Part shown: in pieces, positions 34,320 to 45,724 of the stretch
Position numbering within the stretch: the stretch's first letter is position 1
Layout: each line of letters begins with the position of its first letter
Assembly: GCA_947650285.1 (NCBI GenBank)
Contig: CANTFL010001260.1
Span: forward strand, 124,001 to 188,000
Direction: 5' to 3'
DNA: 64,000 nt
DNA from: Hyaloperonospora brassicae
Lineage: Eukaryota; Oomycota; Peronosporomycetes; Peronosporales; Peronosporaceae
Program-made: the position numbers and the translations under genes
Notes under the pieces: model-generated
Told to the model about the DNA's origin: nothing
The model's input: only the letters and a program-made list of their open reading frames with translations
The model's database searches: none

Positions 34320-36119
34320 GTAAGGTGAGGTACATCGAATTACTTCGGGAGATCTCTAATGGCCGTGATGCCGATACTTCGATCTACGCATCGCTAACAA
34401 AAGTATACATACATATTGGATGCAAGTAACCAGACGATGATCATTCGTTAATGCTGCGTTGCCCTGACGGTAAGCAAGTGCTGCGGACTTGTTCCGTCAA
34501 CCATGTCACAGTTGATGCGATCATCTGTTGTACCGTCAGGCTCATGGAGATCCACAGCTGAACGTCGTTGTCGAGATATTGCGTTATGTCCTTGAGGATA
34601 GTTCGGTTGTCGGCTGTCGCTGTCTGCACCGATCGCTGTGAGTCCATCGCAATGTTGACGGTCCGAAGTCAACAAGATTTCCAGCTGCACTAAAAGAAAT
34701 ACAAGCATTTTTCTCGACCGAAGAGGTTGTTGCACTTCATGCTTTGTCGGTGATGGACAGATTATGATGTCTACGAAAAAGCTATACATTGTGCGAGCGG
34801 TTTCCGTCGCAGTCAGCGTCAGCTTTATATTTGGTACCATCTCAATCCGCACCATCGTTGCTATGAGCCTGTCGACATCTCATGCTGTAGCTCTGGCGCT
34901 TGACCTGATATTGTCGCCCTTTGACTCAATCGATACTGCTTACGAAGCCAGTTTGTGCACAAAATGCTGGAAGTAGTCTGCTGAACTCAAGCGTCAAAGT
35001 CCAACTCACTGTGCAATCGGCACCATGTTAATAGACGTAATTTATCAATAATTCGGGTACACCAGTCGGGTCGCTGGCGGAAAGCTCTACACTTGGTACA
35101 AGGTTTAGTGCGTCACGAGTTACCGATTCCAGCGGTCTTGTGTATCACAGCTTCGCCGGTCCCTTCGTGTGCCAGCTTCACATGTCTATGCATTCAGGAG
35201 CACGACCTCCTGATACACAGAACATATTACAGCAGCGTCATTACGCCATTACACAAAGGAGCACATGTTATGGTGTAGGTCTCGAATTTCTGGTGAATAA
35301 CATTATGTTGTCACGCTTCTACTACCGTGAAGGTGTTCAAGGTGTCGGAAAGACTTTGTACCGCCAAATAACCGCATTTTTCATCCTGGTACAAATTCGT
35401 GACACCTGTCAAATAAACAGATCACCAGTTACCGTTTTTCGGTGGCATTTTAGCCTGCGACAGTCGAACGGGATCTCTAGCCTTGTCATTACCATGCCAC
35501 TCATATCGTCATGAGCTACACAATACTTGTCATAAGTTCTGAGTTTCCTGTCATTGAGTTGCAATATACCAGTTAATTAAGAGGAAAATCGTTACTGGGC
35601 TTGGATTTGTTAGCTCAATGAACGCTCTTGCCGTATACATGCGGTTGTCCATCCGAACTCGATTAACACGATATGACCAAGCGCGAAGACCACTCGCTTG
35701 CAAAGGAAAGCAAAACGCAATATGCCGTTGTTTGAAACGCAAATAAATACTGTGATCACATTGTTAGTGTGGACGGCATGATCCAATGTCTCTTTTGTCG
35801 CAGAAAAATGCAAAGGCAGCGAAACCCTCGAGCAAGGATACATGCACAAGATTCACCGATTACCAGCACACAAAGCAAACGGCTGTAAACATATGAGCTT
35901 GTGCCAGGCACCAGTAGAAGAAGTCGCTGAACATGTACGCCGCATACTGTTGTGCAAGCGTGTGCGATGATGAGGAGGAGGAGGAGGAGGAGGGGGAGGG
36001 ATGATGCGCGTTTATTCGTGTCGACGTTCTTACGCAGCCCGTACATGATCATCGACAATCTCTCGTAGGTTTTGCAAATTTACGCGAAGGGGTCGTTACG
36101 TCTACTGTAGGTGTGATGT
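34320..36119. other. intergenic DNA
   Basis: No recognisable gene; a GAG-repeat run at about 35972-35992. Plus-strand 34767-34973 would encode a short hydrophobic N-terminus but has no further support. Confidence 0.4.
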
Positions 36120-36593
36120 TTATGCGGCTATCGTATCTAGCGTCACGCGACTCGATATCAAGGAGTGGAGCAGGGGCGTCATCGCAATTGCTACTTTCCA
36201 ACCATTTCTTGCGAAATTGAGCACGCGTACGGGATGTAGTGACCGACGGTTCTTAGTGCTTACGCTTGGCCTGGAATACCAGCTTGCCCATTGCGCCTTC
36301 GCGAAAATTTCTACGACGCTAACTCTAGCTGAATTCAAGGACTGCACAAAACAACGCTGATTGTCTCGTCGACGGGTACGCCGCTGCCGTGTTGCTTTCC
36401 ACTGAGGACACTTCTCGCTACGATTGTTGGGAGTTAGAACCAAAGCGAGATCAGGCCGCATGTCATCACGTTGTACCACGACAAAGGGAAGTCGGCTGTG
36501 GCGGTAGTATATCCCGAAAGACTTGATGACCTTTTCGCTACCAAGGACAACTCGGTTTTGAATGCTGCTGCTGAATCATGCGAGCAGCCAAGA
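36120..36593 (-). other. unrecognised open frame of about 158 codons
   Basis: The minus strand is open from a TGA near 36590 down to the stop at 36120, with YYRHSRLPFVVVQRDDMRPD and LALVLTPNNRSEK. It looks more protein-like than neighbouring frames, but its only good ATG is internal (about 36458) and I recognise no family. It could be a decayed exon or transposon fragment. Confidence 0.2.
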
Positions 36594-37524
36594 TAGATGT
36601 TGGAGAGAGTGACCAGACCATGAACCGCAACAATGTAGCTACAGTGAAGATTGCGTCAAGAGCTGCATGAGACACATACAGACTGTGTGTAGAACGATAT
36701 AGCATGCACTAAATGGAATTTTGTGCGCAACACCGAAGCTTGAACTGCTCAACTTGGTATCCTGCTCAGCTGGCGTAGAGGACCATACATAATAGTAAAT
36801 GAAGCGACTTTTCATTGAGTTTATGCGTCTTCTGTTGTTTGAGCCGCTGTACAAACGCGCTTGTAGTCTTGTATGCAGCCAAATCATCATTGATGATGTG
36901 AAGACTCATCAGCGTGCATGTTTCGAAGGAAGGTCCAAGCCACTGGTCGTTTTGCGGCACAACGCTCATCCTTGTACGTTCACATAACAAATGACAGCTC
37001 TATGACCTTCTGACTGACACGATCCTAAACGAACATTGATGCATTCACCTTATTCGATAACTGAAAAACGGTGCGCTAGGCGATATACGAACTCGAAGTT
37101 AGCAGTGCCAATCGTACCGCAATGAACGCGATAAAGAACCACGTCGTTCCAGTTGTATCAACATCCGTACGCACGACAAGCTGAATTTTGATCGTTCCAA
37201 GAAGTGCGACACTAGAAGTCAAGATGCCTCATGGCCGTCCTTCGCAATGACACACAACAAACAAGCCGGCGTGACAGCACGATGCCGAGGCGTAACTACA
37301 TCAGTCAGAGATAACCAAACGTGCACTAGACACGGTCTTTGTGTCAACACAACTTTGTTTTTTGTGTCGTTTGCACTTGCTCACCGCTTCTTTCGACCAT
37401 CGAACGTGTCGTTGCAGCTTGTGGTAAGTCATGAAATGTTGTGGGAGTATAAGTCATCGGTGGGGCGTAGCGATAGCACTACGTCAAGTCGAGTGTCATT
37501 TGGCCGAGCTGAAATCTTCACACT
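36594..37524. other. intergenic DNA downstream of the hydrolase genes
   Basis: No supported feature; contains the 3' flank of the gene ending at 37525. Confidence 0.4.
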
Positions 37525-39633
37525 TTATGGTTTCACCGGATGCCGAGTCTCGAGTGGAAACCGCCGATGTAACCAATCCACAAGATATTTGAACACGTCC
37601 TCCTTTTCGGGTTCCTCATAGATCATGTGATACAGACCCTCGAAAAGCTGAAAATCCTTGTCCAGGCTTCCCAGCTGATTGTAGAACTTGAACGCTGCTG
37701 CTTGGTCGGTTATGCGGTCGACTGATCCAGCGAGAAATAGCATCGGGACCCAGCAGAACGGGCAGTCGCCATCGGTAACTCGACGATCTTGTTGAAGCCG
37801 CATCATGGCATTGAGCGATTCATGACCACTGCGCGGGGTGATCATGTTACTCGACGTCAGAGGGTCTTCGCTGTATCGTTTCAAAAACTCCGGATCTCGT
37901 GATCGCAAGCTGTGCGGGATCGCAGGAATGACCTTCGCCGTTGGGAACGCTGCGACCAGCGGACGAGCAAACTTCCATTGAGCCCACAGCACTGGCGTCC
38001 ACGTAACACCAATCGTAGGCGACGCCCAGAAAGCTGCGTGGAACTTGTGCTGAGCCGAAAGTACCGTGTGCAAGCCAATGAGAGACCCGAACGACGCTCC
38101 CGAGATGATAAGCGGCAACTCGGGTGGAGTCTTGCGTCGTTTTTCTTTTCCATGCGGGTGGATAGGATGGTGGTGTTTCCGCCAGTACCGGAGCGCGACT
38201 TTGAAGATGCTGCTCTTGGCGAACGTGATAAAGTCGTTCGTGTCGTCGACGAAATCGTCAAATTTACTGATGTGGGCGCGCGTGTTGTACCGGTCGCAGT
38301 CACTCACTCCGTGGTTCAAGAGGTCATAGGTAATGACACCGAAGCCTTCGTGGCAAAGTCGTTCGTAGATAGCCGTACTCCTTCGGCAATGATCGCCCAT
38401 GCCATGCAAGTGCACGATAACTGCCCGCATGGCCAACTTCTCTGGAGGAAACAGTGAAAAGTAAAACAACGACTGGCCTCGTCGGTTCTGGAAATTGCCT
38501 TGAAAGTGGCGAAGACGTAGAGACGGCTCTTCGCTGCTCTGCAATATTGGAGTCGGTACCAAGTCGGACAGTGCCCTCGGACGGACTCGAACATTGTCCC
38601 CGAGAATCGGAATGTCCACCGACATCTGGCCGCCGTCTGATGACGCACGTCCGCGCATCTTTTCCTGATTCTCTGGAACCTGACGACGACTGCGCATTTG
38701 CTTCGCTTGCTTGGAAAGCAAATCGGCCGGTGGCTTTGCACGTGCAATTTGTCCCTTTACTGCCCCTGGACGCTGGGTGGACGGCTTGGCGTCCGTTGAT
38801 TGCTTGTCCGAACCTGCACCAGCTGTATGTTTTGAGGCGACGCTTAGGTCGACCACGCGAGGCTTTCGTCCTTCTGCTGTCGGTCGGAACGCATCTTTGG
38901 CAGCGACCAATTCTTCGAAAGACAGTGCACGCTGCGATGAAAGACATTTCTTGACTACTTTCTTCGTGGGTTTGGAATCGGAGCTCTTTTTCGGTGCGGG
39001 CTTCTTGACTGCGTCGTTCACAAGGTCGTCATCGATATTCGGCTTAGGACGAGACCTCTCCGATTGCGCTTTTGTCTTGTTCTTTGACGGCGTCTGCTTC
39101 GCTGTATTTCGCGTGCTGGACGTGTTACCACCTGAGGCAAAGCCGTCAAAGCGAAGGGGGCCCGGGGCTCTGGACCTGAGATTTTTCATCGCTTTGGCAC
39201 CGGCCATGGAGGCCTGCGACATCAACGGCGTCGATATCATTCGCGTCGATCGCGCGATCGATGCGCGCGTTGGCATTTTGAACGACTTCGTCCGTGGCAC
39301 ATCGCCCACCGTCGCAGCAGGAGTCGCCGCAGCTCCGGCATCAGTGGACTCCGACGACGACTGCGACTCGAGCGTTTTCCCAGCAGCCGCCGGAGCAAAA
39401 GCTGGTGTCGGGACAGAGCAAACCGGGCGCGGGTTGTTCGGACTCGAGTCCGAGCTGGACGACGACGTGGTCGGTGACGCGTCGCACGAGTTGGGCAAAG
39501 GCGCTTGTGTTAGTACGGACGACCCCTGTAATGTACTCATCCGCTCCTCCTGAATCGCCGACATGACGAGGCCATTGCGACTGCTGACCTGGCGAACGGG
39601 GAGTCCAATGGGTCCTCTCGTGCTCGCGGGCAT
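37525..39633 (-). CDS. alpha/beta hydrolase, monoglyceride lipase-like, with long disordered N-terminus (paralogue 1)
   Basis: 702-residue intronless ORF starting at the ATG 39631-39633. Residues 1 to about 370 are low complexity (Ser, Pro, Ala, Lys-rich, no membrane or signal sequence seen). The hydrolase domain runs from about 372 to the end: FYFSLFPPE, the oxyanion motif HLHGMGDH (H410-G411), FGVITYDLLNHGVSD, nucleophile elbow ISGASFGS (S514), FLAGSVDRITD (D639) and EGLYHMIYEE (H669). These match the Ser-Asp-His triad layout of the monoacylglycerol lipase / serine aminopeptidase S33-type family, which hydrolyses glycerol or other esters; the actual substrate is unknown. The domain is about 330 residues, a normal size; the long tail is unusual. 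A paralogue in the same orientation starts 3.4 kb upstream (ends 40612), with 978 bp between them. A TCATTCC at 39681-39687 may be an initiator element. Confidence 0.9.
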   Translation of the reverse strand: MPASTRGPIGLPVRQVSSRNGLVMSAIQEERMSTLQGSSVLTQAPLPNSCDASPTTSSSSSDSSPNNPRPVCSVPTPAFAPAAAGKTLESQSSSESTDAGAAATPAATVGDVPRTKSFKMPTRASIARSTRMISTPLMSQASMAGAKAMKNLRSRAPGPLRFDGFASGGNTSSTRNTAKQTPSKNKTKAQSERSRPKPNIDDDLVNDAVKKPAPKKSSDSKPTKKVVKKCLSSQRALSFEELVAAKDAFRPTAEGRKPRVVDLSVASKHTAGAGSDKQSTDAKPSTQRPGAVKGQIARAKPPADLLSKQAKQMRSRRQVPENQEKMRGRASSDGGQMSVDIPILGDNVRVRPRALSDLVPTPILQSSEEPSLRLRHFQGNFQNRRGQSLFYFSLFPPEKLAMRAVIVHLHGMGDHCRRSTAIYERLCHEGFGVITYDLLNHGVSDCDRYNTRAHISKFDDFVDDTNDFITFAKSSIFKVALRYWRKHHHPIHPHGKEKRRKTPPELPLIISGASFGSLIGLHTVLSAQHKFHAAFWASPTIGVTWTPVLWAQWKFARPLVAAFPTAKVIPAIPHSLRSRDPEFLKRYSEDPLTSSNMITPRSGHESLNAMMRLQQDRRVTDGDCPFCWVPMLFLAGSVDRITDQAAAFKFYNQLGSLDKDFQLFEGLYHMIYEEPEKEDVFKYLVDWLHRRFPLETRHPVKP

Positions 39634-40611
39634 CTGTTTGGAAATGGCACGACGGCTGCCCTTGTGCGTTTGGTTGTCTCGGAATGAAGCGGTGTGCCGT
39701 AAGTAGGGAGAGGTGCCACGCCATCACTGAATCTCTGATCGACGACGATGGATCGACCGGTCGACCGGTCGCTCGATCGCGAGTGGATGGATTCCGACTC
39801 GAAGAAAGCCGGTCCTCTGCGGCGGAAGGAGGAGAGGCACTTGAGATGGTGCATGGCTTTTCAAGTCAGCGCGCGTGCAAATCTCCTCAGTAGTTACGGT
39901 GTTGAAACGAGGGCGGCGAGGTTTCGGCCCCGACAAGAGACGGGAAGACAGGTCAACGAGGGGTTGCCAAGTGAAAGCATCGCAACTGCTGCTTCACCTT
40001 TTCTTGAGATCCGCGTGATGGTCGAGGCAGGGCTGTACCACCTGTCGTGGCTCTGGCTTCTTGCCAGAGAACGTGACTGGCTCACTTGACTATATATATT
40101 TCGCTGGTAGGTCGTCTGGGACTGGACGAAGCGGATACTTACGTGCACCAACCCGTATGTATGCCCACTCCCTCACTGACTGCATTTCAAAACCTGTTTG
40201 GACCACATGTCGATTCCATAGCTTCAGCACATCGCAAAAAACACGGCTCGAAACCTTACAAGTCCTTCCTGCAGCTGCTTAGACGCTATGTTATTGCGGA
40301 TTCTTGACAGTCCTTGCACAGATGTCGTCGTTTATCCCATGCTGCACAGTTGGCAGTAAATCTTGAACACTCTCTGTCTCTGACAAGTTTTCTACACGCG
40401 TTAGGTGACGTGCGGGTATGTGAGACAACCCCATGGACAGATGGAAGATACAACGGACGACGACTCGACGACTCGACAACTCGGGCATTTTTGCCTTCGA
40501 CAAGCGTTCATGCAAAGTGGTCCTTGCGAACGTGGTAGGTGGTATTCAACATGGAAAGCATACAGAATGCACCCCACTCACTCGGCATCGTTCCAGAAGA
40601 ATAGCAACTCG
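39634..40611. other. intergenic region between the two hydrolase genes
   Basis: 978 bp containing the promoter of paralogue 1 and the 3' end of paralogue 2; no separate gene supported. Confidence 0.5.
39681..39690 (-). promoter_or_regulatory. possible oomycete-type initiator (GCTTCATTCC)
   Basis: The minus strand reads GCTTCATTCCGAGACA about 50 bases upstream of the ATG at 39633, close to the TCATTYY core of the initiator described for oomycete genes. The 3' half of the consensus (CAWTTT) is not present. Confidence 0.25.
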
Positions 40612-43047
40612 TCAACGCGTTTCGGACGGGAACCGACGGTGCAACCACTTGGCAAGGTACCTGAACACGTTCTCCTTTTCGGGCTCCTCGTACACCAAGT
40701 GGTAGAGGCCGTCAAAGAGCTTGAACTCCTTGTCAAAGTTCCCCATTGTACCAAAGAATTTGATCGCCGCCTGCTGGTCCGAGATCCCGTCCAGCGAACC
40801 TCCGAGAAAAAGCGTTGGAACAGCACAGAAAGCGCTACTCGGATCCATCACCCTTGCGTCTTCCTGCAGTCGAACCATCGCTTGGAGGACCTCGTGCCCC
40901 GTACGTGCTGTCATCATGCCCATATTCGTAAGCGGGTCGGCTTTAAATCTCCTCAAAAAGTTGGGGTCTCGGCTTAGCAGATCGTGCTGCACGGGCGGCA
41001 CCACCTTTGCCTTTGGCATCATCGCAGCCAACGGTTTCGCCAGCTTCGCCTCGGCCCATAACAATGGATTCCAAATCACGCCAAACGTTGGTGAGCTCCA
41101 AACTGCAGCATGAAACTTGTGCTCTCCCGATAGTATCGTGTTTATCCCAATGATCGAGCCAAACGACGTGCCGGCAATGATCAGGGGCAACTCGGGTTGC
41201 ACAGCATTGTCCGGGTCACCGTCCTGATGACGGCTCTGACACTTTCGCCAGTATCGAAGCGCGTCCGTGTAGATCGAGCGCTTTGCAAACGTGACAAAGT
41301 CGTTCGTATCCTCCACGAGGTGATTAAAGTCCCCAATGTGCGTGCGAGTTTTGTGCTCGTCGAGGTCGCTCACGCCGTGATTGATCAAGTCGTAGGTGAT
41401 CACACCGAAGCCTTCTCGACACAAGCGCTCGTACACATTCGCGTTGCGGCGGCAGTGATCGCCGAGTCGGTGCAGACACAGCACAACTCCTCGCAATGGC
41501 ATTCCCTCCGGTGGAAAGAGAGAAAAGTAGAACAGCGTCTGCCGCCGTCGGTTCATGAATCGACCCTCGTAGTGACGCAAGCGCAACGGAGACGTTGGCG
41601 CACTCATCCGACGCGGACGGGGGGACCGAGACAAGCTGGACGTCGGTGTCGAACGAGGAGCCGTTTTGTCACTCGACTTGTCACTCGACACAGCGTTTGG
41701 CGACCTGCTCGACGGAAACGACGGCGATACGTGCGAACGTTCTCGTGAGCTCCCATACTGACGAGGCGACACTTGCACCTTATCTTTCCCTGGCTTAAAA
41801 CCAAACGGCGACTCCGAATGCAGCGTCGTGGGCATTCTTGACTGCCGACACGAAGCCACTTGACGTTCCTCCGTATCGTTGTGACGACGCGACACCAGCT
41901 TTGAATACAGTCTCGAGCGTTCTCGGGCGGGAAAACTCAGTTCTCGAGACGATTTCGTCCCCCAATCCTCCTCGTTCGATTCAGTGTCGGAGTGCAACGC
42001 ACGTGCAGGAGGCGACTTGGCGCGATCACCACTTGACGCGTCAACGCGGTGCGACGGCTGTCGAGTACCTATTTGCTGCTCGCTGTGGTCACTCGACCCA
42101 GCAGTGTGTCCAGCGCGCGTCTTGGAACTCGGACTGTCGTCGTCAAGGACACGACTCGGCCGTCGAAATGGGGGGAGCATGCGCTTCACCTGACCTTTAT
42201 CGTCCGACAGAGGGGGCGACTTAGATCGGCGTCTGTCCCGTGACGTCGAACAGGGTCGGTCTGCGGTAAGAAGATCCGGCGCAGCGCGTCGATCCGACTC
42301 GTAGGCTGAAGGCGAGGGATCAGGCTCCATCTTGGTGGACGACTTGGATCGGACCCTCGCGGTCGGCTTACCACTGCCGTGCGACGCCTTCGGGGAGTGC
42401 AACTGGTCGCCTCTTCGTGGCGTAGATGTGGTCACGGGGGGATCCGAAAAGGCTTTCGGACGCGTACTTCGGGACTCGTCTTCCAAGCGCCGACGACACG
42501 GCCGTCCAGAACGAGACTCGTGCTGCTCGACCGGCGGCTTCTCTCGGTGCGAAGACATTGACGCGGTCGACTGGTGGCGAGAGGCGTTCGTTGGCTTTTG
42601 TGGCGCTCGATGATTCAGCGAACGGTCGTTGGAAACCTCTCGCGCGCTCGTGCGCCTCACCGCCTCGCGACGGCTCGAACGGGTTTCCAGTGACGCCACC
42701 GTCAGCGTCGCGTCTTCGGCGCGGGGACTGCGCTGCGCCTTCGGCAGCGGTTTCGCAGCAGCGGACGCGACCAGTGGCTCGAACGCCGAGCGACTGACGG
42801 GCGACTTGCACGTCGAAGGCTCGACACTGTGCGGCTGCGGCGCGTCGTGCGGTCGCTCCTTGAGGGCGTCGAGGAAACTGCCGCTGCTGGGCTTGATGTC
42901 GTCCGGGTGCTTGTGCCGGTCGTCGAGGCGCGACTCGCGCATGTTGGGCGGTTCTTCCACGATCACAGACATGGGGAGCGCGTCCCGCCCGGGGACGTAG
43001 AGCCCCGGGGCCCTACTGCCAGCAGACACCTTCCTGCAGTTGGGCAT
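40612..43047 (-). CDS. alpha/beta hydrolase, monoglyceride lipase-like, with altered oxyanion motif (paralogue 2)
   Basis: 811-residue intronless ORF from the ATG at 43045-43047. About 480 N-terminal residues are disordered, rich in Ser, Arg, Pro and Asp with many SP and RS pairs; this tail does not align with that of paralogue 1. The hydrolase domain (from about 487) is strongly similar: LRLRHYEGRFMNRRRQTLFY, YERLCREGFGVITYDLINHG, nucleophile elbow AGTSFGS (S628), GGSLDGISD (D753) and DGLYHLVYEE (H783). The triad is complete, but the oxyanion motif reads CLHRLGDH (H526-R527) where paralogue 1 and the family have His-Gly. The Arg could alter or abolish activity, so a regulatory or binding role is possible. 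Tandem position and domain similarity indicate local duplication followed by divergence of the tails. Confidence 0.9.
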   Translation of the reverse strand: MPNCRKVSAGSRAPGLYVPGRDALPMSVIVEEPPNMRESRLDDRHKHPDDIKPSSGSFLDALKERPHDAPQPHSVEPSTCKSPVSRSAFEPLVASAAAKPLPKAQRSPRAEDATLTVASLETRSSRREAVRRTSAREVSNDRSLNHRAPQKPTNASRHQSTASMSSHREKPPVEQHESRSGRPCRRRLEDESRSTRPKAFSDPPVTTSTPRRGDQLHSPKASHGSGKPTARVRSKSSTKMEPDPSPSAYESDRRAAPDLLTADRPCSTSRDRRRSKSPPLSDDKGQVKRMLPPFRRPSRVLDDDSPSSKTRAGHTAGSSDHSEQQIGTRQPSHRVDASSGDRAKSPPARALHSDTESNEEDWGTKSSRELSFPARERSRLYSKLVSRRHNDTEERQVASCRQSRMPTTLHSESPFGFKPGKDKVQVSPRQYGSSRERSHVSPSFPSSRSPNAVSSDKSSDKTAPRSTPTSSLSRSPRPRRMSAPTSPLRLRHYEGRFMNRRRQTLFYFSLFPPEGMPLRGVVLCLHRLGDHCRRNANVYERLCREGFGVITYDLINHGVSDLDEHKTRTHIGDFNHLVEDTNDFVTFAKRSIYTDALRYWRKCQSRHQDGDPDNAVQPELPLIIAGTSFGSIIGINTILSGEHKFHAAVWSSPTFGVIWNPLLWAEAKLAKPLAAMMPKAKVVPPVQHDLLSRDPNFLRRFKADPLTNMGMMTARTGHEVLQAMVRLQEDARVMDPSSAFCAVPTLFLGGSLDGISDQQAAIKFFGTMGNFDKEFKLFDGLYHLVYEEPEKENVFRYLAKWLHRRFPSETR

Positions 43048-44738
43048 GTGGTGCCGTGTTGCTGTTTGTCGGATACGAAGGGCAGCAAAGAGAGAGCGCG
43101 AGAGTGTAAGCGATGGAGAGCGCTGGACGAGAGCGGAAAGAGATGTGACACTCGGTTTGATTATGGATTGTGCTTCTGAAGGCGTCCAAGGAGCGCGTCC
43201 GACATGAGGGCCGATAAAGACAGACAGACAGACAGACAGACAGACGGTCGTTCGTTGGGATGACTAGCCGCGGAAGAGCCGGACCAAGCGGCCCCAGCCT
43301 GATGCCGCGCAGAAACGCTCGGCGGTTAGGACAAGAGACTTGATGCTGTGCGGCCCGTTTCCCACCTGTCACCTGGTTCGAGCAAAGCCGTGCAGCGGTC
43401 GAGCGCGTGGGGCGATGGGACGCCCTTCATAGTGGGAGGCAGAGACCCGTTGCCACCCACAATGTCGACGTAGAGAGCGGACGTAGCTGGTCGATTCGTA
43501 TGGTAAAATGGATGTGATGATGCTGCTTGCCGAGCTTTTCTTCGCGAGTCCTGAGCTCGTCGTTGTTCACTGCAATTCGAATTCACTCACGTCCGCATGT
43601 GGGTTTGTCGATCCCCAGATCCATCACACGGATGCGGGTTCATTGAGCGCGGCCTCACTTTGCTTCTCGTCAATCTCTTTGTGCTGCAGCGACACACTCG
43701 TATCGAGCCATACAGTCGGTATGCTGCATGGCTATCGGATGCTTTCCGGTAAGTAGATGCAGAAAAGTAAGCTACTGGATCGTCATTCCGTCAGAGTCGT
43801 GGATCGACGTCAGCCAGCGGACGTATGTGGGACGAGTTTTTGCCACTCTGCGCTCAGCTGCCCCTCTGCCAAATCCCTTTCCTCTTCCGGTATCACGCGA
43901 TCACTTCGGTGGCAGGAAACGCGCCGTCATAAATGGTCCAACAGTGGCTCTCAAGCATCTTCTATGTGTCGTGACGCCGCGCTGCGCCAACGGTCGATAA
44001 GACTGAGGATCGCGAACAGGTTCCACTTTGCTGCGGTACAACCTGACCGAAGCGAATGAATGCCCAGATGAAAAAGAGCTACCTAAGATGCGGGCACGGC
44101 GACCGTTGCGGTGCTGCTTTGTAACTGAATCGGCATGAGAGAAGAGGCGGGCACCACTGCGGGTTTCCGATGGCGTGCACGAAGCAAACCTGCTGCAAAT
44201 CGATCGAGCAACGCGCTTGCGATCAGTCAGGAGGCATCGATTTCGGCGTTTCGGTGCTGAATACAGTACGGACGATGGGTTTCCAGAACTTTTGAACTGG
44301 GTGACCCCGATTCGTACACTAAATACACATCGATAGATGTCAATCTGTGGATACTCTCCCCACATAGATTAAATTTAGATGTCTGTAGAGGTAATACGCT
44401 ACAAGGACTTCTCTCATGAGTCACTATAAGCATATGTATCAATCAACAACATGTCCAAGCAATGATAGACGCGCGCGATAGAGGCTAGCAGATATTCACA
44501 GAGTGTGTAGTATTAACTAGTAGTTAGGGAAGGCTAAAACGAGATTTATTAGAAGAAGCTTAATTACAGTACTACTGTACATTTTCACAATTTGCATCGC
44601 CATTGCACGGCCCTGCCAGCGACGAACCAGCTGTTTAACCTGATCGTACTCGCCTACACTCTCCAATTCTCTATTCCAGCGCTTGCGCCCGGGACTCCCT
44701 AGCACTACACGCACCATGCGCGAAATGGCGACCCATCA
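43048..44738. other. intergenic DNA upstream of paralogue 2
   Basis: Holds the promoter of paralogue 2; pyrimidine-rich stretches on the minus strand near 43060-43140. No other gene supported. Confidence 0.4.
43219..43245. repeat. (GACA)n microsatellite
   Basis: About six tetranucleotide units, 170-200 bp upstream of the start of paralogue 2. Confidence 0.9.
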
Positions 44739-45178
44739 TGTACCGGGGTAGCCCTTTACGTGACATTGTCATTAAGGATAAATGACAATAAAGAATATTA
44801 CGTTGAATATTCTTTTAACAATATCACAAAGCATAGTAATATCGGTGGGATGACCGAAGGGTCTACTCATTGGTTGATATTAAGATGATGTCAACCCACC
44901 AATCGCTGCCAGACGCGCTCAATGGGTGGTGAGTAGACTTCATTATGCATTTAGATAGACATATATAATTAAGTCAGGACCCACAAGAGAAACAAGAGTT
45001 CAAAGACTTTACTATATTAATGACAGTTTTACTTTTAACACGACTAGAGCCTTTGCATTAGTCGCTCTATCTTACTCTGTGTAGTTCTACACCTAGCAGG
45101 GCACTGACCATCACTGTTGTCAGTGAAAGTCAACTCCGTACAGGTAAAAAAGTACGTAGTTGTCGGTACCCCGTTACA
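44739..45178 (+). repeat. solo LTR with target duplication CATCA
   Basis: 440 bp, TGTACCGGGGTAGCCC...GGTACCCCGTTACA, related to the LTRs at 11978-25466 and in the same orientation as 25028-25466. Flanked by CATCA at 44734-44738 and 45179-45183, a perfect 5-bp duplication. Confidence 0.88.
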
Positions 45179-45183
45179 CATCA

Positions 45184-45724
45184 CGAGCGAGCTACCCGAC
45201 AAAAATTCGAACCGTCCAATATATTGATCGATAAGAAGCATATGCAGCACTCAGCGGCACGGTCTCTAAGGACTTCAACCCCGACAAAAACAAAAGCTTG
45301 AAAGATCAGATGCCTTCCTCTTAAGAGTGAACGGGCGCCGGGCATTCGCCCATTCACCCATTTCAATATAAATGCATTGACTCCAACAAGGATATTTGAC
45401 GGAGGGCGTCCCTAGCCCTATGCAGCTTAACCCTCAGGCGGAAATGGCGAACCAAACTGGACACGGCAAAACAGCCGTAAAATTTGCTTACAGCGGTGGT
45501 AAAGGTCGATAAGCGGCTCCTTGTGTACATCCGCGAGACTCTTAGACGACCACGACAGCGATACTGTTTCGAATCGCATAAAACACATGTAACGTGCTAA
45601 GCCCGATACAAAAAATTGATACGAATGTATCAATTTTTTAATATCATTCATTTTGATAATGTCCAATCAGCATCACTCGAGAAGAGGCGATGTTAGCGGA
45701 GTATAACCCCCGAGGGTAATATTC
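45184..45724. other. intergenic DNA
   Basis: Only short unrecognised frames (for example 45427-45666, minus). Confidence 0.4.

Noticed and set aside
34764..34976. Short plus-strand ORF with signal-peptide-like hydrophobic stretch (possible effector)
   Set aside because: Only 70 codons, no RXLR-EER or other effector motif, no supporting context.
43373..43390. Possible tRNA T-arm (GGTTCGAG)
   Set aside because: The following bases do not complete a T-arm and no acceptor or anticodon arm could be folded around it; no tRNA is supported anywhere in the window.
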